Below, piece by piece: positions 12,262-23,644 of a DNA stretch of 64,000 nt. The translations under genes and the position numbers were made by a program. The notes under the pieces were generated by a model. It did not search any database. It was not told where the DNA came from and saw nothing but the letters and a program-made list of their open reading frames with translations. The DNA is from Lycorma delicatula (taxonomy: Eukaryota > Arthropoda > Insecta > Hemiptera > Fulgoridae), in the NCBI RefSeq assembly GCF_047948215.1, contig NC_134455.1, positions 153,308,575 through 153,372,574 on the forward strand, written 5' to 3'. Each line of letters starts with the position of its first letter. Position 1 is the first letter of the stretch.

Positions 12262-12540
12262 ATTCTCTTTTTCTATTTAGCCTCCAAAACCACCGTAAGG
12301 TATTACTTCAGAGGATGAATAAGTATGATATGTATGACTATGTGAATAAAGTGTAGTATTGTAGTCTCAGGTTGACCATTCCTGAGATGTGTGGTTAATT
12401 GAAACCCAACCACCAAAGAACAACAGTACCCACGATTTAGTATTCAAATCTGTATAAAAGTAACTGCCTTTACTAGGATTTGAACCTTAGAACTCTCGAC
12501 TATTGAATATTCTAAAAGAATATTCACTCAGAAGTACCCC
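12262..12540 (-). mobile_element. tRNA-derived SINE, family 1, head altered
   Basis: The reverse complement aligns over most of its length with the SINE at 17567-17865. Shared blocks on the minus strand are GTCGAGAGTT, a B-box-like GGTTCAAATCCTAGTAAAGG, GGTGGTTGGGTTTCAATTAA, CACACATCTCAGGAATGG and the 3' end GGAGGCTAAATAGAAAAAGA. The A-box end is missing or replaced: upstream of GTCGAGAG the sequence is a perfect 8-bp palindrome (GAATATTC TAAAA GAATATTC on the plus strand). Confidence 0.8.
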
Positions 12541-13036
12541 TTTTTGAATTTCTAATCTAAATTATCCTTCAGAACTCATAATGAGAGTGTGAAATGCGGT
12601 GCAAGTAAATGCAATTACACAATGCTGTTTATCATAGCATCCAAATACAATTTGACTGTGAAGTTAAATTTAAAAATAGAATGAAATAAATAGTGTTTGG
12701 AAGTTTCCATTGTTCTCTTTCTATTATCTTGAGAGGAAGACAGGAACAGAAAACAAATTTAAAAGGCTAGAATAGTAAAGTTTTCAGAATGACTTCATTG
12801 CTTCATTTTTATTTTAGTTGTTTCTAACTAATCTATTCTGTTTCTGTAGCTCATTGCAAAAATCATATCTATACCTTGTCTTGAAGTAGAGAAAAGCTGT
12901 AGAATTAACCAAACAGCAAAAACACCAAACTCAACCCATGGTTCACATTATGGCTAAAAATGTAATAATTATTTACTTTTAGCCTATATTATTATTAATA
13001 ATGTAAATAAATATCAGATGAAGCATAAATATTTAC

Positions 13037-13516
13037 CTGAATATTTTCACTAAGATAATCAACTAGAGTCTGTTTTTCTTGTGGATTATTTGAATGTGAA
13101 GTCCCCGAAGTAGATTCCATAATTTCATCCTTATAATTATTACTCTTACTAGAACTGCCACCTGCCTTATTAACTGGATCGCTTTTATTAGTCATATCCT
13201 TTAAACCCTCTAAATCCTTTTTTAAATTCTGATTTTCATTAAGTGAAATGTTTGAAAAATCATTTATGAGATCTAATGAATCTTCTTTCAAATTAAATTC
13301 ATTTATTTGGTGGTTACTTAAATTTGTATCTTTGTCATCCCTCAAATTATCCAAATGCGGTTCTAAATGAAACCCATCAACTACTAAAGGAACTGGATTT
13401 GGTATAATTTTAATTAAATGTGGCTCTTCATTTGTTCGGTCTTTTATGTTTTCTAAAACATTCTCTTTTGGCAATGCTTTATTAAATCTTCTTATCTGCC
13501 AAAATTCTGAATGAAC
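13037..13516 (-). CDS. HDAC6: HDAC6 exon: end of catalytic domain 2 and interdomain linker
   Basis: A 160-codon phase 0/0 exon with acceptor GTGACAG| and donor CAG|GTAAATATT. It opens VHSEFWQIRRFNKALPKEN, which continues the SIREVIQ helix of the exon at 27219-27442 and matches the closing helix of a class IIb deacetylase domain (VHxxYWxS in human HDAC6). The remainder is hydrophilic and poorly conserved: rich in Asn, Asp, Glu, Lys and Ser, with a GGSSSKSNN stretch, and is most likely a flexible linker between the second deacetylase domain and the ubiquitin-binding finger. Its length and composition vary greatly between species, so only the first residues can be checked by similarity. Confidence 0.85.
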
Positions 13517-15560
13517 CTGTCACAAATAAACAAAAATCAAAATTTAACAGTAACATAACCTTGATTCAGTGGAATTAGAGATTTTTAACAATTTATTTTT
13601 ATACATTCAATCTATAAAAGAAAATTTCTTTGGCTCACATAAATTTCATTACTAATGTAACGTTTAATTTTTCTCTAACAAAACCAAGCTAATGTGGAAA
13701 CAAAAATATATAATTATGTATTTATTAACAGGTAAAATGAATCATGAATTTCAAACATTTTATTTTTTAATGAACCATACCCATAACATAACCAATGATT
13801 TTTCAGTCTAATTAATTTGTTTTACTTGTTTGATATAGAGCTTCATTATTTAACAAAATAAACACAAACACAATTTCAGTTGTTAAACAATGATAAATTT
13901 CTGTTTATATATTAGAAAAAAGTTTCTTATAAAATTTCATAAATGTTTTAAGTATCATTTTGAGACCAAAATAAGGGCTGAAAATAGAATAGCTTAAGAT
14001 AAAAAAGAATGTCTTAGTTTTAAAATGTCTATGGTAAACTAAATTAAGTTCATTTGTATTTTATTTGTTCTAACTTTAAACAGCAGAAACATTATTTTAA
14101 TTAACATTTTCAAAAATGTCACATAACTTTTTTAAAGTAGAAGAGCAAATTGTTCTTAAAATACAAACTGATTGATCTAGTAATTTTAAAGTGCAACTAT
14201 GTGATTAAATTTAGTGCAAATAATGTAATTAAAATAGTGTGGATACTTTTTTCTTGATTTAAGTTTTAACAGTAATAAATAGGCCTCAAGGTGAATCTTC
14301 ACAATACACTATTGAAAGATAGCTTGCTTATAAATGGAATATAGTAAAGTACTTTATTTATTTTTTCGGTAATAATCTTTGGCTTGCTTCCTAGATTCAT
14401 CAAAATACAGTTCATGTTGAGTTATGAAATTCAATTAACTCTGGAATTAATAAACATGGTAGATACTTAAAATATAAGGCACAGGCAAAAAATCAGGAAA
14501 ATGTCTAATTTAGCAGAAAATAGTCTTAGCAATCTCAACATTATAAAAAGTCTGACAAAAGCGAAGATAATTTTTTTATTAATTATGCTATATTCCAATC
14601 TATATAAATAAAAGGCCCATTTATAAAATAAGTTATGATATTTTTCCTTTGCAAAGATTGACTGAAGTGTTGTTAGAAACAAGTAATAGTTTTATTAAAT
14701 TTTTTACAATCAAAAATGGGAAAAATGAACTACCCCCGTCCTCTAATATTAAAGTATTAAAAGTACACTTGCAATAAAATAATAATGCTAATTTCAGAGA
14801 ATATCACTTTTAAATCTTGGTAAAAAAACATAACATTCTGACTAAATCTTTTAAAAACTCACACGATTTCTGCGAAATGTAACAAGTTTATTAAGGAATA
14901 AAAATCTGTATTTTCATTATTAGTTAAATACTTTAATAACTACGTGTTATGTAAACATCAGAAAGCTTACACATTAAATAAATTAGATTACAAAAAGAGA
15001 ATAAAGAAATAAAAAAACAATAAACAAAACCAAAAAATATAACTTCACGCGAACCAAACACAAACAGTAGAATGAGGTTAGAAATACTTTTTAAGCAGAC
15101 ATTATATAACACGTGCACACTAAATCGTATATTTCAGTAGTTTTTGACCTAAAATATAGTGCTAGAAATTTTACGGCAAATATCCCAAAATAACATAAAA
15201 GTCGCTTGTTTGATTTAAAAGTAATTTACGGTTAAAATTATAGTTACCTTCTATGACAATGTAAAGAAACAATCGATTATTGTGTTGTTTGTTCTACTAA
15301 CGTTACGTCATGATTTACATTTTACAACGTGCAAACAACTGAACAGAAATACCTGTGTAATCGACCAGTAACCCCAAAAGACGCGGAGTAAAATTAAAAA
15401 ACCTAAAAGACGAACGAACGTGTTTGAAAACTTTTGTTAAAGTAACTTAAGATTAACGAGGGGTTTAAAAAAATTAGAGCAACCAATAAGTTTTTAAAAA
15501 TTTTTAAGGAACATGACTTGTTGAATAAAAATATTTTTGTAACAAAAAAAAACTTTTAAA
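13517..15560. other. HDAC6 intron, AT-rich, nothing recognised
   Basis: Start of the 13.7-kb intron between 13517 and 27218. No element protein or RNA gene was recognised. Several long A/T runs are present. Confidence 0.4.
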
Positions 15561-15831
15561 AATTTATCAGTGCAACGCAACATTTTCACGATACTCCCTA
15601 AGGTCGGCTTGTTGCAATACAATGACAGCACTACAATGACGTCATCCTTCTTGCCAATGGACAATTCCGCGGATTGTGCATGGCGGCTGAATGCGAATTA
15701 TCAACATTGTTTCTTGGAAGCGGTATTTTCAATATTATCTGCGATAATTGTCGCAGTTTTCGTGGTAAATTTGGGTATCCAATACGGTGCTGGGACCACA
15801 GTTTTATCCACTCATTATGGACTTCTTTTCG
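15560..15831. other. GC- and CpG-richer patch next to a long inverted repeat
   Basis: This patch is clearly less AT-rich than its surroundings and contains TGACGTCATC and TTCCGCGGATTG. Overlapping ORFs occur on both strands, but none has a recognisable domain. It directly abuts the left arm of the inverted repeat starting at 15832, and weak similarity to the outside of the right arm suggests it may be the outer part of the same element. Confidence 0.35.
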
Positions 15832-17049
15832 GCCTGCAGCACACCCCCCATTTAACAAGGCAAGGCTGAGGTAGCTGGTTCAAACCAATTGTAATCGAGA
15901 GTTTATGCAAAAAGGCATCTGCAGTTGATATTTAAAAGGATTTACACTGGAACATATAAAAATGCAATTTTTCTCTGTGAGCGGTTTTAATAGAATTTTT
16001 ATTTTAACTCCCAATATCTCAGGTAATTATGCAGCGATCCATTTGAAATTTTACCACAATAAACAATTGATCTTTCCGAGAAAAATGAGCGTAATTAGAA
16101 CTTTTAATATAAATTACACAAAAAATGGCGATTTTTTAAAACTTTTTCGTCGGATTCGTGAGATTTTTTTAAATTAAAAAGTTGTTACAAATTTTCTGGT
16201 TTCAAACTGTAACAATTACTACAAAACAAGATTTGTGACGATTTATACCACTAACCAACACAATTAATGAACTGGAAAAACATTTGTGTTTTGCACTTAC
16301 AACAAAATATGCACCAACAGGTTGTGATGTAACATCTTCATTTTATTGAATTGGAAAAACAGAAGCTTTCAAAGCTGCGCCAAAATTAACTGTTGAAGAT
16401 CTTATAGAATTATCTAACCCAGCAAAAGGCTTGTCATCTGAAGTTATTAATGTTCGCACAAGATTTATAGCTACAATTTATAATTTGTCTCAAAAATATT
16501 CAAATTCTCATGTAAATATTAATGTTTTGTATTAAAATTTCAACAAAATTGTAAGGATAGAAAACCTTCCACCAATATACCCTACTATTTTTCAACATTT
16601 GAAAAGATGTCACTGGCAAACTTACATATATAATTCATAAAATACATTGATAACCTCTTACTATAACTACATGTGGAAGGCAATGTGAAGAGAATGAAGT
16701 TATACCAGTGTTTTTTGAAGGCCCTACAAGTTTAAGAGTTACTGCAAAAATACTTATGCAACTGTAGTGCAAAATCTACTTCACGTAGTATCTGAATCTT
16801 ACACATGTTTCGCTAATAAAATAAAATGTTGCCTGTTATGTAAATGTGCATTGTAATGTTCTTTGCAGCCAACACAAGGCGAAAATAATGCTAAAGATTG
16901 ATTTGATATGTAAATGTAGTAAATTTGATAATTTTATGTAGATACAATAAATAGAAAATGTATAATTCAAAACTGTGATAATTTTATTAAATATTGTACT
17001 CATTTTCAAATTATATTTCAATGCATAATTATTTTTTAATTTTCTGGTG

Positions 17050-19340
17050 AAGTAATGTAAGTTTCGTAATGAACAAGAAGATAGGGAAGAAAGTAGAATA
17101 TTTCAAAATGCATAGTGTTAGAATCATTGTAATAAGGATAAAATGAAAACCTAAGCTGACAAAGATTGTTAACCTCTATATGCCTGCAAGTGCCCATGAT
17201 GATTATGAGGTAAAGTGTGTATATGAAGAAATTAACAAAGCAATTAAACATATAAAAAAGGATGAAAATTTAATAATAGTTGAAGAGTGCAATGCAAGCA
17301 TTGGAAAAGGCAAGGAAGGAAATATTGTGGGTGAATATGGGCTGGGAAAAAAGAATAGAAGAGGGACCAACTTTTAGAGTTTTGCACAAAGTATAATTTA
17401 CAAAATTGCCAACACCCAGTTTAAAAATCTTAACAAAAGAATATACACATGGAAACAGCCAGGTGATACTGAAAGGTATCAGATAGATTATATCATGGTT
17501 AAGCAAAGATTTAGAAATCAACTTGTTGACTGCAAAGCTTACCCTGGAGCAGACATTGACAATTTAACCCATCGGGTTGGTCTAGTGGTTAACGCGTCTT
17601 CCCAAATCAGCTGATTTGGAAAGTCGAGAGTTGCAGCGTTCAAGTCCTAGTAAAGCCAGTTATTTTTACACGGATTTGAATACTAGATCGTGGATAAATG
17701 TGTGTTCTTTGGTGGTTGGGTTTCAATTAACCACACATCTCAGGAATGGTCGAACTGAGAATGTACAAGACTACACTTCATTTACACTCATACATATCAT
17801 CCTCATTCATCCTCTGAAGAATTATCGAAACGGTAGTTACCGGAGGCTAAACAGGAAAAAGAGAGAGACATTGACAATTTAGTGATAATGAAATGTAGAT
17901 TGGGGTTTAAAACCTGAAGAAAAGATGTTTGATGAATCTGTGGAATTTAGAGAAGCTTGAGGGAAGTGGAGGTGCAGTGCAAGTGAGGAAGCAATAGCAA
18001 AATTATACAAACTGAAGTGTAATATTCACGAAAAAAAGGGAAGTTCCGTCAGACTTCAAAAAGAGTTTATAGTCATGACACCAAAGAAAGCATGAACAAA
18101 TAAATGTGAAGAATACAGAACAATTAGCTTAACTAGTCATGCATCAAAAAACTTAACTAGAATTCTGTTCAGAAGAATTGAGAGGAGAGTGGAAGAAGTG
18201 TTAAGAGAAGACTATTTGGTTTTAGGAAAAGTATATGGACAAGGGAAGCAATTCTAGTGCTCAGATTAATAATAGAAGGAAGATTAAAGAAAAACAAACC
18301 AACATAATTGGCATTTATAGACCTAGAAAAAACATTCGATAACGTAAACTGGAATAAAATGTTCAGCATTTTAAAAAAAATTAGGGTTCAAATGCAGAAG
18401 TAGAAGAATGATTGCTAACATTTACAGGAACCAAACAGCAACAGTAATAATTGAAGAACATAAGAAAGAAACCTTGATAAAAAAGGGAGTCCAACAAGGA
18501 TGTTCCCTATCCATCTTATTATTTAATCTTTACACAGAACTAGCAGTTAATGATGTTAAAGAACAATTAAGATCAGTAGTAACAGCACAAGTGATAAATA
18601 TAAAGATGCTACAATTTTCTAATAATTAGTAATTCTAGCTAAGAGTATAAAAGATTTAGAAGAAACAATGAAAGGCATGGATGAAGTCCTATGCAAGAAC
18701 TACCACAAGAAATAATTAAGATGGACCACTGAGTGTAAAAATAGGAAGACAAAAGATTATGGAGGTAGAAGAATTTTGTTATTTGGGAAGTAGAATTACT
18801 AAAGATGGACGAAGCTGGAGCAATATAAAACACAGAATAGCACAGGCGAAACAAGCCTTCAGTCAGAAATATAATTTGTTTACATCAAAAATTAATTTAA
18901 ATGTCAGGAAAAGATTTTTGAAAGTATATGTTTGGAGAGTAGCTTTATATGGAAGTGAAACTTGGATGATCGGATTACCTGAGAAGAAAGGATTAGAAGC
19001 TTTTGAAATGTGGTGCTACAGTAGAATGTTAAGAATCAGATGGGTGGATAAAGTGACAAATGAAGAGTGTTGCAGCAAATTGAAAAAAGAAGCATTTGGA
19101 AAAATATAGTTAAAAGAAAAAACAGACTTATAGGCCACATATTAAGGCATACTATAATAGTCACTACTATCGGAGGGACAGGTAGAAGGAAAAAATTGTG
19201 CAGGCAGGCAACGTTTGAAATATGTAAAACAAATTGTTAGGGATGCAGGATGTAGGGGTATACTAAAATGAAATGACTAAGCACTGGATAGGGAATCTTG
19301 GAGAGCTGCATCAAACCAGTCAAATGAATGAAGACAAAAA
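17050..19340 (+). mobile_element. RTE-type LINE, copy 1 (5'-truncated, dead)
   Basis: Plus-strand endonuclease-RT remains ending in CTGAAGAC-like sequence plus an A tract at about 19340. Endonuclease scraps lie at 17180-17500 (HIKKDENLIIVEECNASIGK). RT motif A is near 18310 (IDLEKTFDNVNWNKM), motif B at 18480-18540 (KKGVQQGCSLSILLFNLY), the post-RT thumb at 18759-19109 (CYLGSRITKDGRSW, RKRFLKVYVWRVALYGSETW, EAFEMWCYSRMLRIRW). Motif C reads LQFSNN then a stop, so the catalytic Asp pair is gone. The start is truncated at the middle of the endonuclease, and a SINE is inserted at 17567-17865. About 500 bp of the RT N-terminal region is also missing near 17990. Confidence 0.85.
17567..17865 (+). 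mobile_element. tRNA-derived SINE, family 1, with 16-bp target duplication
   Basis: Flanked by perfect direct repeats AGACATTGACAATTTA at 17551-17566 and 17866-17881. The head has a pol III A-box-like segment (GGTTGGTCTAGTGG, 17575-17588) and a B box (GTTCAAGTCC, 17638-17647), giving the tRNA-like promoter. Between them is a palindrome CCAAATCAGCTGATTTGG where the anticodon arm would be. The body is non-tRNA and the 3' end is GGAGGCTAAACAGGAAAAAG. Removing it restores the host LINE frame (ADIDNLVIMKC). It is the most complete of three copies of this family in the window. Confidence 0.92.
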
Positions 19341-20439
19341 CAATAGTTTTTTTAAGAAATGAATACTGAAACATTCACCTACTCACCCTTCTCGCAAGTA
19401 TTTAAATATATTACATGTATACATATTCACAATTATATGCATGTTCATTCAGTGCGGCAAGCGTGAGCATGTCTACTATATATATTGTTATAATTTCTTA
19501 ACCATTGCATTTGAAAACTTGAAACTTTCCATAAAACTAATTCAAGAATTCTGCTACAATACGGTATTGATAAAAATATTAATTTTGAAAATTTTGTAAC
19601 ATAACTTTTTAATTTGAAAAAGTCTTATGAATCAGATAAAAAAATTTCATAAAATCACCTTTTTTTGGTAATTTACATTAAAAGCTCTAATTAAGCTCTT
19701 TTTTTTTCGGGAAGATCAATAGTTTATTGTCTAAAAATTTCAAATGCATCATTGCATAATTACCCGAGATATTGCGAGTTAAAGCAAAAATTTTATTAAA
19801 ACCACCTGCAGTGAAAAAATGCATTTTTATTGATTTCTTGTATGTTCCAATGGGTAAATCCTTTGTAAAAATCAACTGTAGAGATACCTTTTTGCATAAA
19901 CTATTGATAACAATTGGTTTGAACCAGTTATTTCACCCTTGCCACTTTTTTCATTTCTAGAGCATATTTTTAGGGGTGCACTGCAGGCTTATTTTACAAA
20001 CTGACATTGGGAAAGAGGTTCACCACCCAATATTACCATGTTGTGAAATTAAATGATGTACAAATTCAGTTTTTTATACGAGAACATATGTAGGCAAAAT
20101 AAATATTTAATAAGCTTAGCAGTTTTTAAGGCAATTCAGAGCGAAACAGTAGAGCTCGATTTTGTTACACACAAATCAATTTGATCATTCCACAAGAACT
20201 TGTCATCTAATAAAACAAGAGATTTCACTTTATTGGGCAACAAAAATACTAGTATTAGCATTATATCCACTTGATCAACAATGTTACATCTACCTTTCTG
20301 AGAAGCACAATGAAATGATTTTATCCATATTTAAAATTAGATGGTTACAGTCCATGTGTGAATAATTTTTTGAGCCGCATATAATTTTTTTATAATTTTC
20401 ATTCAATTCCTTTTAATCAATTATTCAGGTATAGATAAA

Positions 20440-21200
20440 GTTGTAACATTTGCGAAAAGGGTTACAATGAATGACTCAAGATTTTGAAGGTCATTAATTA
20501 ACATTAAAAAAAATCAAGGATCAAGAACACTTCCCTGAGAAATTTCATGTTCTACATCTTGAAGTGAGGACTTAAATTTTACATATGTATTTTTACTAAA
20601 AGATGAAATTTTAATGACTTGTTATGGTTGGCAAGGTATGACTTAATAAACTGTAAGCAGCTTCTCTGATACCATAGCTACTCAAGTTTTTTCATCAGTA
20701 AAAAATGCGGAACTAAATCAAATGCTTTACTGGGGCTGCAAAAAAATTTTAAATGTAATCTTTTTGTTATCTATATAACTTAAAATATTTTTCAAAAACT
20801 GGGAAACAGCTGTTGCAGTAGACATTCTTTCCTAAAACTATGCTGAACGTTTCTAATATAGTATGGTTTTTAACTAAAGTTATAAGTTAATGTTTCATGA
20901 TTTTTTTTCAATAATTTAGAAAATATGAACAATAAAAAAATTAGCTTACAGTTTTGTAAATTAAGTGATGAAAAAAGTCCTCTCTAAAAGTGTGTAAGGT
21001 CAAGGATTCTAAAGAATGTAAGTTTTCTCTCTTCAGGAGAGGATTAACAACAGAAGTCTTACACAGCTAGGGGAAAATTTGTTGTTAAAAGATTCGTTAA
21101 TTAAATCTGTAAGGGGAATAACAATAGTAAACTTCTTTTAAAATAATAGTAGGATTATTTTCAATACCCATGGAATAATTTATTCTATATTTAAAATGTA
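20440..21200 (-). mobile_element. Jockey-type LINE reverse transcriptase relic
   Basis: Minus-strand RT motifs: an FRKE..LLQQL..F helix near 20800-20840, motif A with SKAFDLVPHFLLMKKLE at about 20690-20735 followed by YGIREAAYSLL, and motif B DVEHEISQGSVLDP at about 20525-20570. Upstream scraps (INESFNNKFSPSCVR-like, 21050-21110) match the RT N-terminal region. Frames shift several times. No poly-A end or target duplication was identified. Confidence 0.7.
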
Positions 21201-23644
21201 TGTTTTAACTTCCTGGGTAACAAGAAGAAATTTAGATTTTATAATTCCTTAATTCATGCATTTTTCTACATAAGGCTGGTAAAGGCTCTCACACAGCTGT
21301 CACTAACCAAAAGGACATTATAGGACTTAGTTGCCCTTCACCACCTTTGTTACCTTGACTTTACAAAAGTCAAGCGGTGAGGTCAAATGTTTCTTTTCTC
21401 AAATCAGCACCCAAGAGATGTCATAGCAAAAACACATGAATTTGCATTGTTTGACAACCAACTAAGGACCAGGTTGGTCCCAACAATCTTTTCCAGGATA
21501 ATGACTTGACATTCTCAAGCAAGGTGCAAATATTTTTCTACTGCCAGAAATAACATCAACTACTTTTCATAACTTCACTACTTTCCTGAGAGAATCCATC
21601 TCCTCCATCATTTTCACCATATCAGAGTATGGCAATTTGTATTCATACGACCAGCCTCCTTTTTCCCTGACTAAGTGATAGAATATTAATTCTATCACTT
21701 TAGAAGTGCATGCACATATATTATATGGGTAAATGGAAAGCAAGCCATTGAGCTCAACTAACCTAAATCTTTGTGCTCTCTGATTCAAAAATTCTATAAA
21801 GAATCAGCACAAAGCTGTAAAGCTAACCTGAAAATTTTGCTTGCATGCAGCTGAAAAATTCAAATTGCCTCAGCCAAAATCCTTTCCAAATAATCTGCGG
21901 CCTCCAATGTGCATCTTCAGATCTGAAAAATTTGTCACTGCCCAGTTATGTTTTTAATAGCACTGCTTGTTTGTGCTTTGTGGGATAGTAAGTTTTGTTG
22001 TAATGAAGTGTATGGGCTTTGTAAACTTTAAAGGTATTTTGCTATTATTTTGGACATGGCTAGGACATAAAAGTTAAATGATTTTCTTTGTTTATATTCT
22101 GCAATGAAATATAAATTGGGGTAAAATTTTTGAATAGATGTGAGGAATGTATGACATTGTCCTGTATTTTTCTTCCCTGTTTATGCAAGAGGGTGATATC
22201 ATCAAAATAATGATGCCAGTATATCTGCATATTTCTCATTGTTTAATATTTAACAACATAACTTGAGATAAAATGTTATACTGACATTGCTATGTTGATG
22301 ACATAATACTCTTGAGCAAAGGAATGTCAAAGTATAACAAATATTAGTTGAGTTTAAAATTTGAACCTGTTCATTTTAACTATAACTTAAACAAGTTATT
22401 AACCCTTAATCTGGCATTAATTTAAAGGAGAATAATTTTATTAAATTGGTTTTGTTTTAAATTTAATTTTACATTTTTTATATTATTTATTATTTCAAAT
22501 TAGTATTTTAAAAAAGAATTCTCTTAACCTTACAACTGATATACTTAAGAATAAAGGAGCCTACACAAGATTTCTACATAACATACAATGAAATAAATAT
22601 AAAATTCTTAACTTCAGGAAAATAGGGATGAATTAAGAGAATAAGTTATTTATAAATATACAATGATCAAAGGGAATGTAAAAATGGGGTGTTAGATATT
22701 TGTTTGGAACTGGTATAAAATGTATTTTCTAAATAATATTTAGAAATTAAAATTAAAATAATTTACAAATTAAAAGTGATTATACTGAAGTATCTAATAT
22801 GAATGAATATAATTCATTTTAATCATTGCCAAAGTTGATATGTATTTTTTAAATTCTTAAAATGATTGACATACATACATGGGCATTTATTGTATGGGAC
22901 TGACAATGAGATAAGAGCTTTGAAAATGCATTCTTCACATGTAAAAATGAATATATTACCTTATTGTTAATTTTGAAATTGGAGACAAAATTATAAGTCA
23001 CCAGCATTATTAGCTAAATAGTATACAGAGATAAAATGAAACAAATTTTTTTAACAAGTCTAATGACAGCGATTAGAGTGGCATTTTATTTTAATGATGT
23101 GAGCTCACCACAGTACTAATATAATACATAAGTAGCTGGCTAAAAACTATGTGACTGCCTGTAAATCAATACTCAGGTTTTTATAGAAAAGTTAACTGAA
23201 ATTCAATCTGAGAATGGAGTATCTCCAGATTGAAAATGTAAAATATCTGAAATTAAAATTTCAACCTTCACAATAATAATTCTGTTTAAGTTTTTAAGTT
23301 TTTTTGGTGTATAAAGTAGAAATATATTTCAATCCTTAGTACGTTTCTCAGGAAGCTAGCAGACTAAGGTGCTTAAAATATGTATGACAATAGTAATGCT
23401 ATCAAAACTAGAAACATAATTTCTCTATACAAACCAAACCAAAGCATTTTTCAAAATTTGTAGTAAAAGCAAACCAAATATTTATGAAATAGAAAATAGC
23501 TATAAGTAATTTCCTAAGTAAAATATAAAATTTGTAAACTGAATTCTAATCTTAATGATACCAAATTATTATAAATTAGATTAATTACAAATTATTACAA
23601 GATTACATAAAATAGAACACGCATTAAATTACAACAATCAGACG
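21201..23644. other. HDAC6 intron, mostly nothing recognised
   Basis: The 73-codon minus-strand frame at 21567-21788 and its continuation to about 21350 look like decayed coding sequence (FRLVELNGLLSIYPYN), but I cannot name it. From 22000 to 23640 I see only AT-rich intron. Confidence 0.4.

Larger units (their letters stand above)
15832..19990. mobile_element. Long-inverted-repeat element carrying nested insertions
   Basis: The left arm (about 15832-16200) and right arm (about 19575-19990) are reverse complements. Shared landmarks are GCCTGCAG, GCTGGTTCAAACCAATTG, TTTATGCAAAAAGG, TTTTAATAGAATTTTTATTT-type tracts and TTTCAAATTAAAAAGTT-type ends. Identity is perhaps 75-80% with indels. The interior holds a 5'-truncated RTE LINE (17050-19340) and about 850 bp of left-hand interior (16200-17050) that is not explained. 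That interior includes one short frame, KLTVEDLIELSNPAKGLSSE at about 16380-16440, which may be a transposase scrap. The element superfamily is unknown. Confidence 0.65.

Noticed and set aside
15570..15869. 99-codon plus-strand ORF with a hydrophobic stretch
   Set aside because: It overlaps similar-length frames in two other phases and runs into the inverted-repeat arm; no homology or splice context supports it.
17616..17882. 88-codon plus-strand ORF
   Set aside because: It lies wholly within a tRNA-derived SINE and its target duplication.
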